Source of the DNA: JAKJGA01 sp029554345
GTDB lineage: Bacteria > Spirochaetota > UBA4802 > JAFGJZ01
Assembly (NCBI GenBank): GCA_035395685.1
Contig: DAOPBR010000079.1
Span: 1 to 7,982, forward strand
Length of the DNA stretch: 7,982 bases
Direction of reading: 5' to 3'
Made by a program: the position numbers and the translations under genes. The notes beneath the pieces were generated by a model, which saw only the letters and a program-made list of their open reading frames with translations, had not been told where the DNA came from and did no database searches. Of this stretch, positions 1 to 5,652 are shown one piece after another (the stretch's first letter is position 1; every line of letters begins with the position of its first letter).

Positions 1-1539
1 CTCAGCATTTCCTTCAAAGCTTTGCACATCATCGGCAAATTTAATGTAGGGATTACAAAGGATGCCTGAAATATATTTCAGGCCGAATTCCGCTGAATAT
101 GATATTTTTCTATTTGTTTTCCCTGCGATGCCAATTGAAGGCAGAATATATATTGTTGATTTTTCAGAATTGTGAAAATCCACTTCAAGCGAAGCCCTTG
201 CGAGATAATCGTATGCAAAGTGTTCCCTTTTGAAATACTTCGCGGCTTCTAATTTCCATAGAAAATTCATTGGGTAATCATCATCTTTTTCAGAGAACGC
301 ATAGTAATCATATTCTGTACGCGGATACATTCCGGGACTGCCTGCGGATACGAAAATCGAATGATATTTTTCCGGAATAGTTTTATCATCATTGCCGTAG
401 AGATTTTGAGTGAATGCATACTCTGCGGATAATACAGCTGATGAAGAAGCGCTTCCAATAAATAATCCACCGCGGGCGGAATATTCCAAGCGCCATGGAT
501 ACATCATTGTAATCTGAACAGGTGAACGATGGATTAGATTATTTTCACAGTATGCAGTAAAATCATTTATAGAAAAAATATCTATTGCAATGTTGCCTTC
601 CGCAGTGTTTCCATAATGATTGCTGCGGAATTCTCTTCCGTATCCAACGGAAAAGTGCATCGCCGGAAAGAAGATTGATTTATTATTATAAGATGTAATT
701 TCGTTTCCGCTTTCGTTTGTCCAATTAAGAGAAAAAAGTGTTTCAACGTTAAGACCTGCTGAAAAATATTTTGCCGGAGCACATTTATAATAGTCAGTAT
801 CTTCTGAGTGTGAATATCTCGCATAAGGCATCAGGTAAACATTTCCGAAAGGATGTATAAATCCTGTTTCAAATATGCGGCTAATGCGCAGCGAGTCATC
901 AATTGTGAAATATCCGAATGCCCGCACATAAGGGAAAAAGCCGTAGATATTTGCAATTTCAAGCCGTAGATCTGTTTTAAAAATAAACTTGTACGGATAT
1001 TCAATCGTGGCAATTCTTCTTCCTGCATAAAGAGAATAATGAAGTTTCGGATTGAAAGAAGTGGAGTCTGAATTCGGATATTTTCCTTCGGAAACATTCA
1101 TCCCGTAGCTTGTCCACTTAAGCGCGGCTCCGTACCAACGGTAGCGGTCTTCTGCTAAAACTAATTTTTCAGGGTAGTTAAAGCATTCATGATCAATAAT
1201 GAATCCTAAATAACCGGCACCAGTATCAAAACGGGCATGAATAAAATCAATAGGTTGATATTGTATTGTGTAAGGTTCGTCCTTCGGAATTCTCTTTCCG
1301 CCGTAAATTGTTTTTTCATTCATTGAAAATAAAAGTGAGAAATAATTTTTTTTATAAATATTAATTTCCATGAAATTCGTCAGGCTTCCGGAATATTTAT
1401 TATTGTTGGGAAGAAAGAAAGAGGTATCAGCGGCAATTCTTGCAGAGCTGAAAAAGAGAGAATCATCGTTAGAGTATAAGTATTCGATTCCAGCAATTAT
1501 GTGAAAAATAAAAAAAATAATCGCGGCAAAAAGCTTCAT
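1..1539 (-). CDS. Exported outer-membrane beta-barrel-like protein, 3' end cut by the window
   Basis: An open frame of 513 codons runs from the ATG at 1539 to the window edge without a stop, so the C-terminus is missing. Residues 1-17 form a signal peptide (Lys2, then a hydrophobic run to about Gly17). The rest has no further hydrophobic helix. It is rich in Tyr, Phe, Asn and Ser and shows alternating polar/aromatic stretches (around 56-72, 165-180, 186-212, 222-242, 294-300, 443-490), as expected of outer-membrane beta-strands. I do not recognise a family. A stretch with GYLGFIIDHECFN (109-121) is the most distinctive. Only four cysteines lie after the signal (119, 253, 331, 495). It follows the DUF362/iron-sulfur pair on the same strand but is separated from it by a hairpin and has its own promoter. 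No Shine-Dalgarno precedes the ATG. The reading frame is certain; the barrel assignment is inference. Confidence 0.85.
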   Translation of the reverse strand, partial: MKLFAAIIFFIFHIIAGIEYLYSNDDSLFFSSARIAADTSFFLPNNNKYSGSLTNFMEINIYKKNYFSLLFSMNEKTIYGGKRIPKDEPYTIQYQPIDFIHARFDTGAGYLGFIIDHECFNYPEKLVLAEDRYRWYGAALKWTSYGMNVSEGKYPNSDSTSFNPKLHYSLYAGRRIATIEYPYKFIFKTDLRLEIANIYGFFPYVRAFGYFTIDDSLRISRIFETGFIHPFGNVYLMPYARYSHSEDTDYYKCAPAKYFSAGLNVETLFSLNWTNESGNEITSYNNKSIFFPAMHFSVGYGREFRSNHYGNTAEGNIAIDIFSINDFTAYCENNLIHRSPVQITMMYPWRLEYSARGGLFIGSASSSAVLSAEYAFTQNLYGNDDKTIPEKYHSIFVSAGSPGMYPRTEYDYYAFSEKDDDYPMNFLWKLEAAKYFKREHFAYDYLARASLEVDFHNSEKSTIYILPSIGIAGKTNRKISYSAEFGLKYISGILCNPYIKFADDVQSFEGNAE

Positions 1540-1545
1540 AACAAG

Positions 1546-1574
1546 ATTATATTGCGGGATATTGATTATGTCCA
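1546..1574 (-). promoter_or_regulatory. Near-consensus sigma70-type promoter at leaderless distance
   Basis: Read on the minus strand, TGGACA (1574-1569, 5/6 to TTGACA) is followed by exactly 17 bp and then a perfect TATAAT (1551-1546). Six bases (CTTGTT) separate the -10 box from the ATG at 1539, so the usual +1 would fall on the A of the start codon. The first three bases of the -35 box are also the last three of the adjacent hairpin stem. Confidence 0.65.
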
Positions 1575-1600
1575 GCCGGTTTTATTGAAAAACCGGCTGG
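1572..1600 (-). repeat. Perfect 12-bp inverted repeat (hairpin) after the iron-sulfur gene
   Basis: CCAGCCGGTTTT (1572-1583) pairs perfectly with AAAACCGGCTGG (1589-1600) around a 5-base loop. It lies 15 bp past the stop of the iron-sulfur gene. A terminator or mRNA 3'-end stabiliser is likely for the DUF362/iron-sulfur transcript. No T-run follows the stem on either strand, so it is not a textbook intrinsic terminator. It overlaps the -35 box of the next gene by three bases. Confidence 0.6.
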
Positions 1601-1615
1601 CGAATTAACAGCTGA

Positions 1616-3136
1616 TCAAAATGGAAATTCCTTTGAATTATCTTCCTCAATCGGGAAAGATGACTCAGCTGAAAGTTTTGCCTTTTCGTGAATTTCAAGA
1701 GGCTGAATGTGAAAAGCTTTCGGTTTCGCGGGACAAGCATATTCGCAGGCGCCGCATCCTATGCAAAGTTCCGCTTCTAAATACGGAAAAGGATGACCTT
1801 CAAGCGGTGAATTCATTTTTATTGCATGTGTCGGGCAAATTTCCGCGCAAGCTCCGCATGCCTTATTTTCTCTTTTAACTATGCACTTATCAGAAATGAA
1901 ATTTGCCTCGCCGATTTTTACGGATTTTTTTTCTTTCGGCTGGAGTTTCTTTATCGCGCCGGAAGGGCAGACCGAAGAGCATGAAGTGCATTCAAAAAGA
2001 CAATATGCTTTCTGATAGTTCATAAATGGCTGCATTATCGAATCAATTCCGTTTTCAAAAAGAGAAGGAGAAAGAACTCCGGTCGGACACTTCGAAACAC
2101 AAAGAGAACAACCCGTGCACGAATTCTTGAAATTTCTGATTGAAACCGATCCTGGAGGAACTGCGCGTATTTTTTTTGATGCACTTGAAGAAGCTAAAAT
2201 GCGCGGTGTTAAAATTCCGGCTGTAAGGATGAGTGCTGATTTAATAAATGTTTTTCTTCCTTCGATATTTGTTTCTTTGCCTGAAGTTTTGTTATTTTTT
2301 ATTTGAGGAATTCCGAATCTATATTTTATCGCATCTTGTGCACATGTTCCAACACAGTTAAGGCATAGCACGCATTCGGAAGTTATTTTGTTTCCGCTGA
2401 TTGCATTAGACGGACAGACGGATTCACATTTTCCGCATGATACGCATTTCTTTTCATTTATTCTGACATTGAACAATGAAATTTTCGAGATTAGAGAAAA
2501 GAGCGCGCCTGAAGGACAAAGAGCGTAGCAGAAAATTCTTCCGCGGAAAAATGCCAGGCCGGTTATAATTGCGAAAAAAATGAATCCTATTGCGAAATGT
2601 AAATTATCAATTGAATGATCTTCGTGCGGAATAGAATAGCCTGAAATATTATTTATGACAGTTGCGAACGCGTTTTCAACGTTTGAAAATATAGGTATTA
2701 AAAAATAAGCGCTTATTTTGCCGAATATGCTGAAAGGTTCTAACAGACCGGTATAAGCAGAAAGCTCGAGCGCTGAAAGAATAATTACTGTAAACAGGAT
2801 GATGTATTTGAGAAAATTGATTTTTTTAATGTAATGAAAATTCTTTTTCCGGATTTTCGCACCGAGACGCGAAATCAGATCATTATATATTCCCAAAGGA
2901 CAGAATGCCGAACAGATGACTCGGCCGGTAATAAGCGTAATGCAGATAATTGCGGTAATATAAATAAGAGCTATAGATAGAATTGCGGGCAATATCTGCA
3001 AATTGATGATGAACTGTGCAGCCTTCTCATAAAAATGCACTGCTGATCCGGGTATATTTTTATGAAAGAAAAAAAGAAGTGTCAGTGAAAGAACGATAAT
3101 AGATAAAATGATTCTGATAATTTTAATTTTTTTCAT
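1616..3136 (-). CDS. NapH/MauN-like membrane polyferredoxin fused to a NapG/MauM-like ferredoxin domain
   Basis: A 506-residue membrane-bound electron-transfer protein. The N-terminal half is NapH-like: hydrophobic helices near 7-23, 48-70, 109-128 and 180-197, two membrane-edge motifs GRVICSAFCPLG (71-82) and GRIFCYALCPSG (199-210), then two ferredoxin motifs (Cys231/234/237/241 and 255/258/261/265). Residues 292-315 resemble a Tat signal-anchor (GRKTFIK followed by a hydrophobic run) with Lys in place of the second Arg. The C-terminal part has four more cluster motifs (Cys340/343/346/350; 379/383/386/390; 418/427/430/434; 458/461/464/468), with the spacing of NapG/MauM ferredoxins. Six [4Fe-4S] clusters are therefore predicted. 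It would pass electrons between the quinone pool or cytoplasm and a periplasmic partner; that direction and partner are inference. No nitrate reductase genes are present, so a nap name is not justified. Its ATG overlaps the DUF362 stop by ATGA, implying translational coupling. Confidence 0.9.
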   Translation of the reverse strand: MKKIKIIRIILSIIVLSLTLLFFFHKNIPGSAVHFYEKAAQFIINLQILPAILSIALIYITAIICITLITGRVICSAFCPLGIYNDLISRLGAKIRKKNFHYIKKINFLKYIILFTVIILSALELSAYTGLLEPFSIFGKISAYFLIPIFSNVENAFATVINNISGYSIPHEDHSIDNLHFAIGFIFFAIITGLAFFRGRIFCYALCPSGALFSLISKISLFNVRINEKKCVSCGKCESVCPSNAISGNKITSECVLCLNCVGTCAQDAIKYRFGIPQIKNNKTSGKETNIEGRKTFIKSALILTAGILTPRILASSSASKKIRAVPPGSVSIRNFKNSCTGCSLCVSKCPTGVLSPSLFENGIDSIMQPFMNYQKAYCLFECTSCSSVCPSGAIKKLQPKEKKSVKIGEANFISDKCIVKRENKACGACAEICPTHAIKMNSPLEGHPFPYLEAELCIGCGACEYACPAKPKAFHIQPLEIHEKAKLSAESSFPIEEDNSKEFPF

Positions 3137-4050
3137 AGCACTATCCGCTTAATTCTGAGTTTAGACAGATCCGTTTGCCCGAGTTTGAAATCTGCAGCAA
3201 ATCTTATATGGTCAACTGCCTCGGGATTAATTCCGAAAAGTTTAGCTGCTGCTGTATCTGCCGCTACAATGTCGGGCGACGCGATAAGTGATTTCATCTT
3301 GAGAAGATCGCTGAAATCACCGCCTCTGGGACCGTTTCTTTTTACGATGCAGTACGCGTCAACTACAGTCAGGTCTATTTTGCGGACAGTCGCAATATCA
3401 GCGATTGATTCGTGAAGGCCCGCCGAATGAAAAGCATTCATGTCCCAGGTTGTTCCTATCAGATTTTTTAATCCGCATGTCATTTTGCTTCCGAAGTGAT
3501 GTTTGAGAACGGGAACGTTTATTATAGTGTCAGCAGACATAAAAATTTCATGAAGTTTTGCCTGTTTGAGAGCTTTTGCTCTTCGTATGGTTGTCGAATG
3601 ATAGTAGCTTTCACTTCCTGACGGTACTATTATTGCACCGGCGTCTTTTGCCGCTTTTTCTATCCCGCTTATTTTATAACATGTCTTCCAGTCAAAGATG
3701 GGATGATCATTAACGTAAATTTTTGACGCGCCTGCTTCCTTGCAGTGCAGAATGATGCGTTTTATCAGATTGGGATTCGTCGTTGCCGCGTATTGCGGTT
3801 CGATATTCCATCCGATATTCGGTTTGATAAGTACAGTTTTGCCTTTTTTGACAAAACGGCTCATGCCGCCGAGAGCTTTGATTGCCTCGTCAAAAAGCCT
3901 TTCAGGCTCGGCATTGCGCACCGCGGCAAGATCGAAATGTCCTGCAGTTGCTTCTTCTGCACTGAATACTCTTCCGGAAAATACTGAACTTGAGATGAAA
4001 ACGCTTCCGGCAGTTCGTAATGATGTTTTTAAAAAGTCACGCCGATTCAC
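3133..4050 (-). CDS. Tat-exported DUF362 domain protein
   Basis: A 305-residue protein starting at GTG (4050). The N-terminus MNRRDFLKTS is a classic twin-arginine motif (Arg3-Arg4), with a hydrophobic stretch to about residue 25 and a likely cleavage site near 29-31, so export to the periplasm is predicted. The rest matches DUF362: VLIKPNIGW (73-81), NVPVLKHH (178-185), GLKNLIG (193-199), GPRGG (240-244) and the ASPDIVAADTAAAKLFG stretch (257-273). DUF362 proteins have no firmly established reaction; many sit beside or are fused to ferredoxins. This one has no cluster motif of its own (single cysteines at 103, 124, 192, 234), so the iron-sulfur protein encoded just downstream, with a 4-bp overlap, is the likely partner. 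It is the first gene of the pair, read divergently from HU. The family call is confident; the role is unknown. Confidence 0.92.
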   Translation of the reverse strand: MNRRDFLKTSLRTAGSVFISSSVFSGRVFSAEEATAGHFDLAAVRNAEPERLFDEAIKALGGMSRFVKKGKTVLIKPNIGWNIEPQYAATTNPNLIKRIILHCKEAGASKIYVNDHPIFDWKTCYKISGIEKAAKDAGAIIVPSGSESYYHSTTIRRAKALKQAKLHEIFMSADTIINVPVLKHHFGSKMTCGLKNLIGTTWDMNAFHSAGLHESIADIATVRKIDLTVVDAYCIVKRNGPRGGDFSDLLKMKSLIASPDIVAADTAAAKLFGINPEAVDHIRFAADFKLGQTDLSKLRIKRIVL

Positions 4051-4062
4051 ATGTATCTCCTT
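4047..4062 (-). promoter_or_regulatory. Ribosome binding site and GTG start with an overlapping ATG-TGA start-stop
   Basis: On the minus strand AAGGAG (4062-4057) lies 6 bases before GTG (4050-4048), which opens the Tat-signal frame. An ATG one base out of phase (4052-4050) overlaps the GTG and is followed at once by TGA (4049-4047), so it cannot start a protein. This fixes GTG as the DUF362 start. Confidence 0.75.
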
Positions 4063-4086
4063 ATATTAATCATTTAAGCATAAAAG

Positions 4087-4122
4087 CTGTTCATTGTCGT
4101 TCAGTCCGGTAAGGCAGAACAG
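4087..4122. repeat. CTGTTC/GAACAG inverted repeat in the DUF362 leader
   Basis: CTGTTC (4087-4092) and GAACAG (4117-4122) are perfect inverted copies 24 bp apart. A further GTTC at 4099-4102 could pair with the same GAAC (4117-4120). They lie in the probable untranslated leader of the DUF362 gene, 37-72 bp upstream of its GTG. The pairing is too short and the loop too long to claim a regulatory RNA; treat it as a possible leader structure or operator. Confidence 0.25.
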
Positions 4123-4156
4123 GTTTTTATAAATCTATACAAGTATTGGAATAATT

Positions 4157-4223
4157 TCAAATAAATTATGATGGAATCAAATTTTCGGCGAAAATCAAAT
4201 AAAACCATGCTTTTCAATTTGAT
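4157..4223. promoter_or_regulatory. Candidate operator region: TCAAAT repeats around a 15-bp palindrome
   Basis: TCAAAT occurs at 4157-4162, 4177-4182 and 4195-4200, and inverted (ATTTGA) at 4217-4222; the last three extend to ATCAAAT. Steps are 20, 18 and 22 bp, near two helical turns. Between the second and third copies lies the palindrome ATTTTC-GGC-GAAAAT (4181-4195). The block sits between the divergent DUF362 and HU genes. The surrounding DNA is AT-rich, so chance is a real alternative, and no regulator is identified. Confidence 0.35.
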
Positions 4224-4234
4224 ACTAAATTTTA

Positions 4235-4240
4235 TTGACA
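4235..4240 (+). promoter_or_regulatory. Possible -35 element (TTGACA) for the HU gene
   Basis: A perfect TTGACA lies 72 bp upstream of the HU ATG. No convincing -10 box is found 16-19 bp downstream (the 17-bp position reads GCAATT), so this is only a partial promoter call. TATTCT at 4279-4284 is another -10-like hexamer, but without a matching -35. Confidence 0.3.
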
Positions 4241-4299
4241 TGAAACACGTACAAATAGCAATTAAAACATTCTTAACGTATTCTACACATAAAAGAGAT

Positions 4300-4305
4300 A
4301 AGGAG
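4300..4305 (+). promoter_or_regulatory. Shine-Dalgarno that fixes the HU start
   Basis: AAGGAG stands 6 bases before the ATG at 4312. It shows that translation starts there rather than at the in-frame ATG at 4168, which would add 48 residues unlike any HU N-terminus. Confidence 0.85.
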
Positions 4306-4311
4306 TTTATA

Positions 4312-4605
4312 ATGGCATCGAAACCAATGACAAAAACTGAGATTATTGCTTCTCTTGCAGAGAAAACAGGTCTCAAAAAGAAAGAAGTTCAGAATTTCAT
4401 TGATATTCTAATTCAGCTTTCATATAAAGAAGCGAAGAACGGATTTACTTTCCCGGGTCTCGGCAAACTTGTAATTCAGCAGAGAAAAGCAAGAACTGGC
4501 AGAAACCCTAAGACCGGTGAAGCGATTAAAATTCCTGCAAAGAAAGTTCTTAAGTTCAAAATCGCGAAAGCCTGCAAAGATTCAGTTCTTCCTGCTAAAA
4601 AGTGA
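4312..4605 (+). CDS. HU/IHF-family DNA-binding protein
   Basis: A 97-residue basic protein of normal HU length. The N-terminal helices (about 7-43, TKTEIIASLAEKTGLKKKEV and on) form the dimer core. FTFPGLGKLV (45-54) enters the beta-sheet, and the DNA-gripping arm carries RKARTGRNPKTGEAIKIPAKK (58-78), with the Arg-Asn-Pro (64-66) whose proline wedges into bent DNA. The Lys-rich C-terminus ends LPAKK. It should act as a homodimer that bends and compacts DNA. The start is set by AAGGAG six bases upstream, and a hairpin terminator begins three bases after the TGA. The family is certain. Whether it is HU or an IHF-like paralogue cannot be decided, so no symbol is given. The repeat-bearing upstream region could hold operators, possibly including an autoregulatory site. 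Confidence 0.97.
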   Translation: MASKPMTKTEIIASLAEKTGLKKKEVQNFIDILIQLSYKEAKNGFTFPGLGKLVIQQRKARTGRNPKTGEAIKIPAKKVLKFKIAKACKDSVLPAKK

Positions 4606-4607
4606 TA

Positions 4608-4635
4608 AAGCGGCGTAAGCCGCTTATTTAATATT
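4608..4635 (+). terminator. Intrinsic terminator of HU with a GNRA loop
   Basis: AAGCGGC (4608-4614) pairs with GCCGCTT (4619-4625) around GTAA, a GNRA tetraloop. An AT-rich tail (ATTTAATATT) follows in place of a clean T-run, so termination may be partial. The tail abuts the ATG of the next gene at 4636. Confidence 0.7.
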
Positions 4636-4944
4636 ATGTATATTCTTGTAGTATATGTTCCAACTTCTCACGCGGAAGCTCTGAAATCGGCACTTTTTGA
4701 TGCCGGTGCGGGTAGCTATGCCGGTTATGACAGATGTTCATGGCAGACTGAGGGTATGGGACAGTTCAGACCTCTTGAAGGAAGCAATCCTTTTATCGGC
4801 AAAAAAAATATAATAGAACAGGTTAAGGAAATCCGCATTGAAATGGCATGTGAAGAGGAACTTATTCCGGTTTTAACTGATACAATAAAAAAGAATCATC
4901 CTTATGAAGTTCCTGCATTTCATTTCTATAAGGTTATTTTTTAA
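4636..4944 (+). CDS. Stand-alone YqfO/NIF3-type PII-like domain protein (COG3323-like)
   Basis: A 102-residue cytosolic protein that matches, over its whole length, the small CutA/PII-like domain inserted in YqfO-type NIF3 proteins. The visible signatures are VVYVPTSHAEALKSALFDAG (5-24), GYDRCSW (30-36), FRPLEGSNPFIG (44-55) and HPYEVPAFHFY (89-99). The domain is thought to be regulatory or metal/ligand-binding; its function is not established. The full NIF3 metal-binding parts are absent, so it is a single-domain version. The start is the family start (MYILVVYVP), although no Shine-Dalgarno precedes it and the HU terminator lies only 10 bp upstream. Expression by read-through from HU or from a weak promoter inside the terminator region is inferred. 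Its 3' end overlaps the convergent gene by 11 bp. Confidence 0.88.
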   Translation: MYILVVYVPTSHAEALKSALFDAGAGSYAGYDRCSWQTEGMGQFRPLEGSNPFIGKKNIIEQVKEIRIEMACEEELIPVLTDTIKKNHPYEVPAFHFYKVIF

Positions 4945-5542
4945 TCTTAACGAAAAAACCAAGCTTTCCTATTTCTGCAACAAACGCATCTGCAATTATT
5001 TTTGAGTATTTTTCCTTCTGTGAATCATTTAGTGCTTTTTCGCTGAAGCTGTCTTCGCAGTAGGAAACGGATTTTATATCAAGATTTTTATCCGCGCTCA
5101 CCATACACAGATTTATTTTTATTTTAGATGTGTTTTTGCTAAAAGGCGAATCGGATTCGAAAATAATAATATGGGTGTATTTTTCTCCCATAAGCTTCTG
5201 AAAATATGCCATATTTTCTTTGAGATAATTTGCCGCATATACGGATGTTTTATATTTATCAAAGTTAAGAGATTTATTGTACTGAGCGATTTTATTAGCT
5301 GTCGGGCTGAAAAAAATCAGGGAATCATCAGCATAGGGGATAAAATGGAAGCTTACGGTTTTTCCGAGCGTTTGACGGAGAATTTCAGTTAATATCTGTT
5401 CTCTCGGAACCGCGTTCTGGTATGATGTTCGGAATATGACAAGAGCGGAACCTTTTTCCGCCGGAAGGGTATTTTCGTGCTGCTGGAAGCCCATCGCGCA
5501 AAAAACCGAGAATATTAATGCAGGTAGAATTTTCTTTATCAT
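4934..5542 (-). CDS. Secreted protein of unknown function
   Basis: A 202-residue protein with no family that I recognise. Residues 1-20 form a Sec signal (Lys3-Lys4, then a hydrophobic run to about Phe19). Cys15 lies in SVFC, which is a poor lipobox, so a soluble periplasmic protein is more likely than a lipoprotein. The mature part mixes strand-like segments (ALVIFRTS 33-40, VSFHFIPY 63-70, HIIIFES 124-130, KIKINLCMVSA 140-150) with helices (EQILTEILRQTL 48-59, a C-terminal helix at about 172-194), suggesting a compact alpha/beta fold. The ATG has no convincing Shine-Dalgarno, and its promoter is placed at leaderless distance. It is read convergently with the YqfO-like gene (11-bp overlap) and divergently from the gene at 5653. 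An imperfect hairpin (4932-4960) at the overlap may end one or both transcripts. Confidence 0.8.
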   Translation of the reverse strand: MIKKILPALIFSVFCAMGFQQHENTLPAEKGSALVIFRTSYQNAVPREQILTEILRQTLGKTVSFHFIPYADDSLIFFSPTANKIAQYNKSLNFDKYKTSVYAANYLKENMAYFQKLMGEKYTHIIIFESDSPFSKNTSKIKINLCMVSADKNLDIKSVSYCEDSFSEKALNDSQKEKYSKIIADAFVAEIGKLGFFVKIKK

Positions 5543-5548
5543 GGCTTC

Positions 5549-5577
5549 ATGAAAATACCGATTATTTAGACAGTCAA
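5549..5577 (-). promoter_or_regulatory. Predicted promoter at leaderless distance from the 202-residue orphan
   Basis: On the minus strand TTGACT (5577-5572, 5/6 to consensus) is followed by exactly 17 bp and TTTCAT (5554-5549, 4/6 to TATAAT). Six bases (GAAGCC) then lead to the ATG at 5542, the same geometry as the promoter at 1546-1574. Confidence 0.45.
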
Positions 5578-5592
5578 GTTTAATTGGACTTG
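5575..5592. repeat. CAAGT/ACTTG inverted repeat overlapping a -35 box
   Basis: CAAGT (5575-5579) and ACTTG (5588-5592) flank 8 bp in the 110-bp divergent gap. The left arm shares three bases with the TTGACT box of the minus-strand promoter, so it could be an operator. Five-base arms are within reach of chance. Confidence 0.25.
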
Positions 5593-5652
5593 CAGAAAAA
5601 AAATATTGCCAAAATCTTATTTTTAAGGAATTTAATTAACTAAGGAACTTAC

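Noticed and set aside
267..1097. Three short minus-strand open frames
   Set aside because: They lie in another frame inside the continuous 513-codon barrel-like gene, lack ribosome sites, and have unlikely composition.
1616..3136. Naming the iron-sulfur protein napH or napG
   Set aside because: No nitrate reductase genes are nearby, and the resemblance is to the cluster-domain family, not to the pathway.
3740..4069. Plus-strand open frame of 109 residues
   Set aside because: It is the complement of the DUF362 N-terminal coding region; that frame has conserved motifs and this one has none.
4134..4160. TTGAAA/TATAGA as promoter of the DUF362 gene (minus strand)
   Set aside because: The spacer is only 15 bp and both boxes are imperfect; not strong enough to annotate.
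4168..4311. 48-residue N-terminal extension of HU
   Set aside because: The Shine-Dalgarno and the HU family start both point to 4312; the extension covers the promoter and repeat region.
5606..5636. TTGCCA/TTTAAT as promoter of the gene at 5653
   Set aside because: The spacer is 19 bp and the start would fall within the ribosome site.
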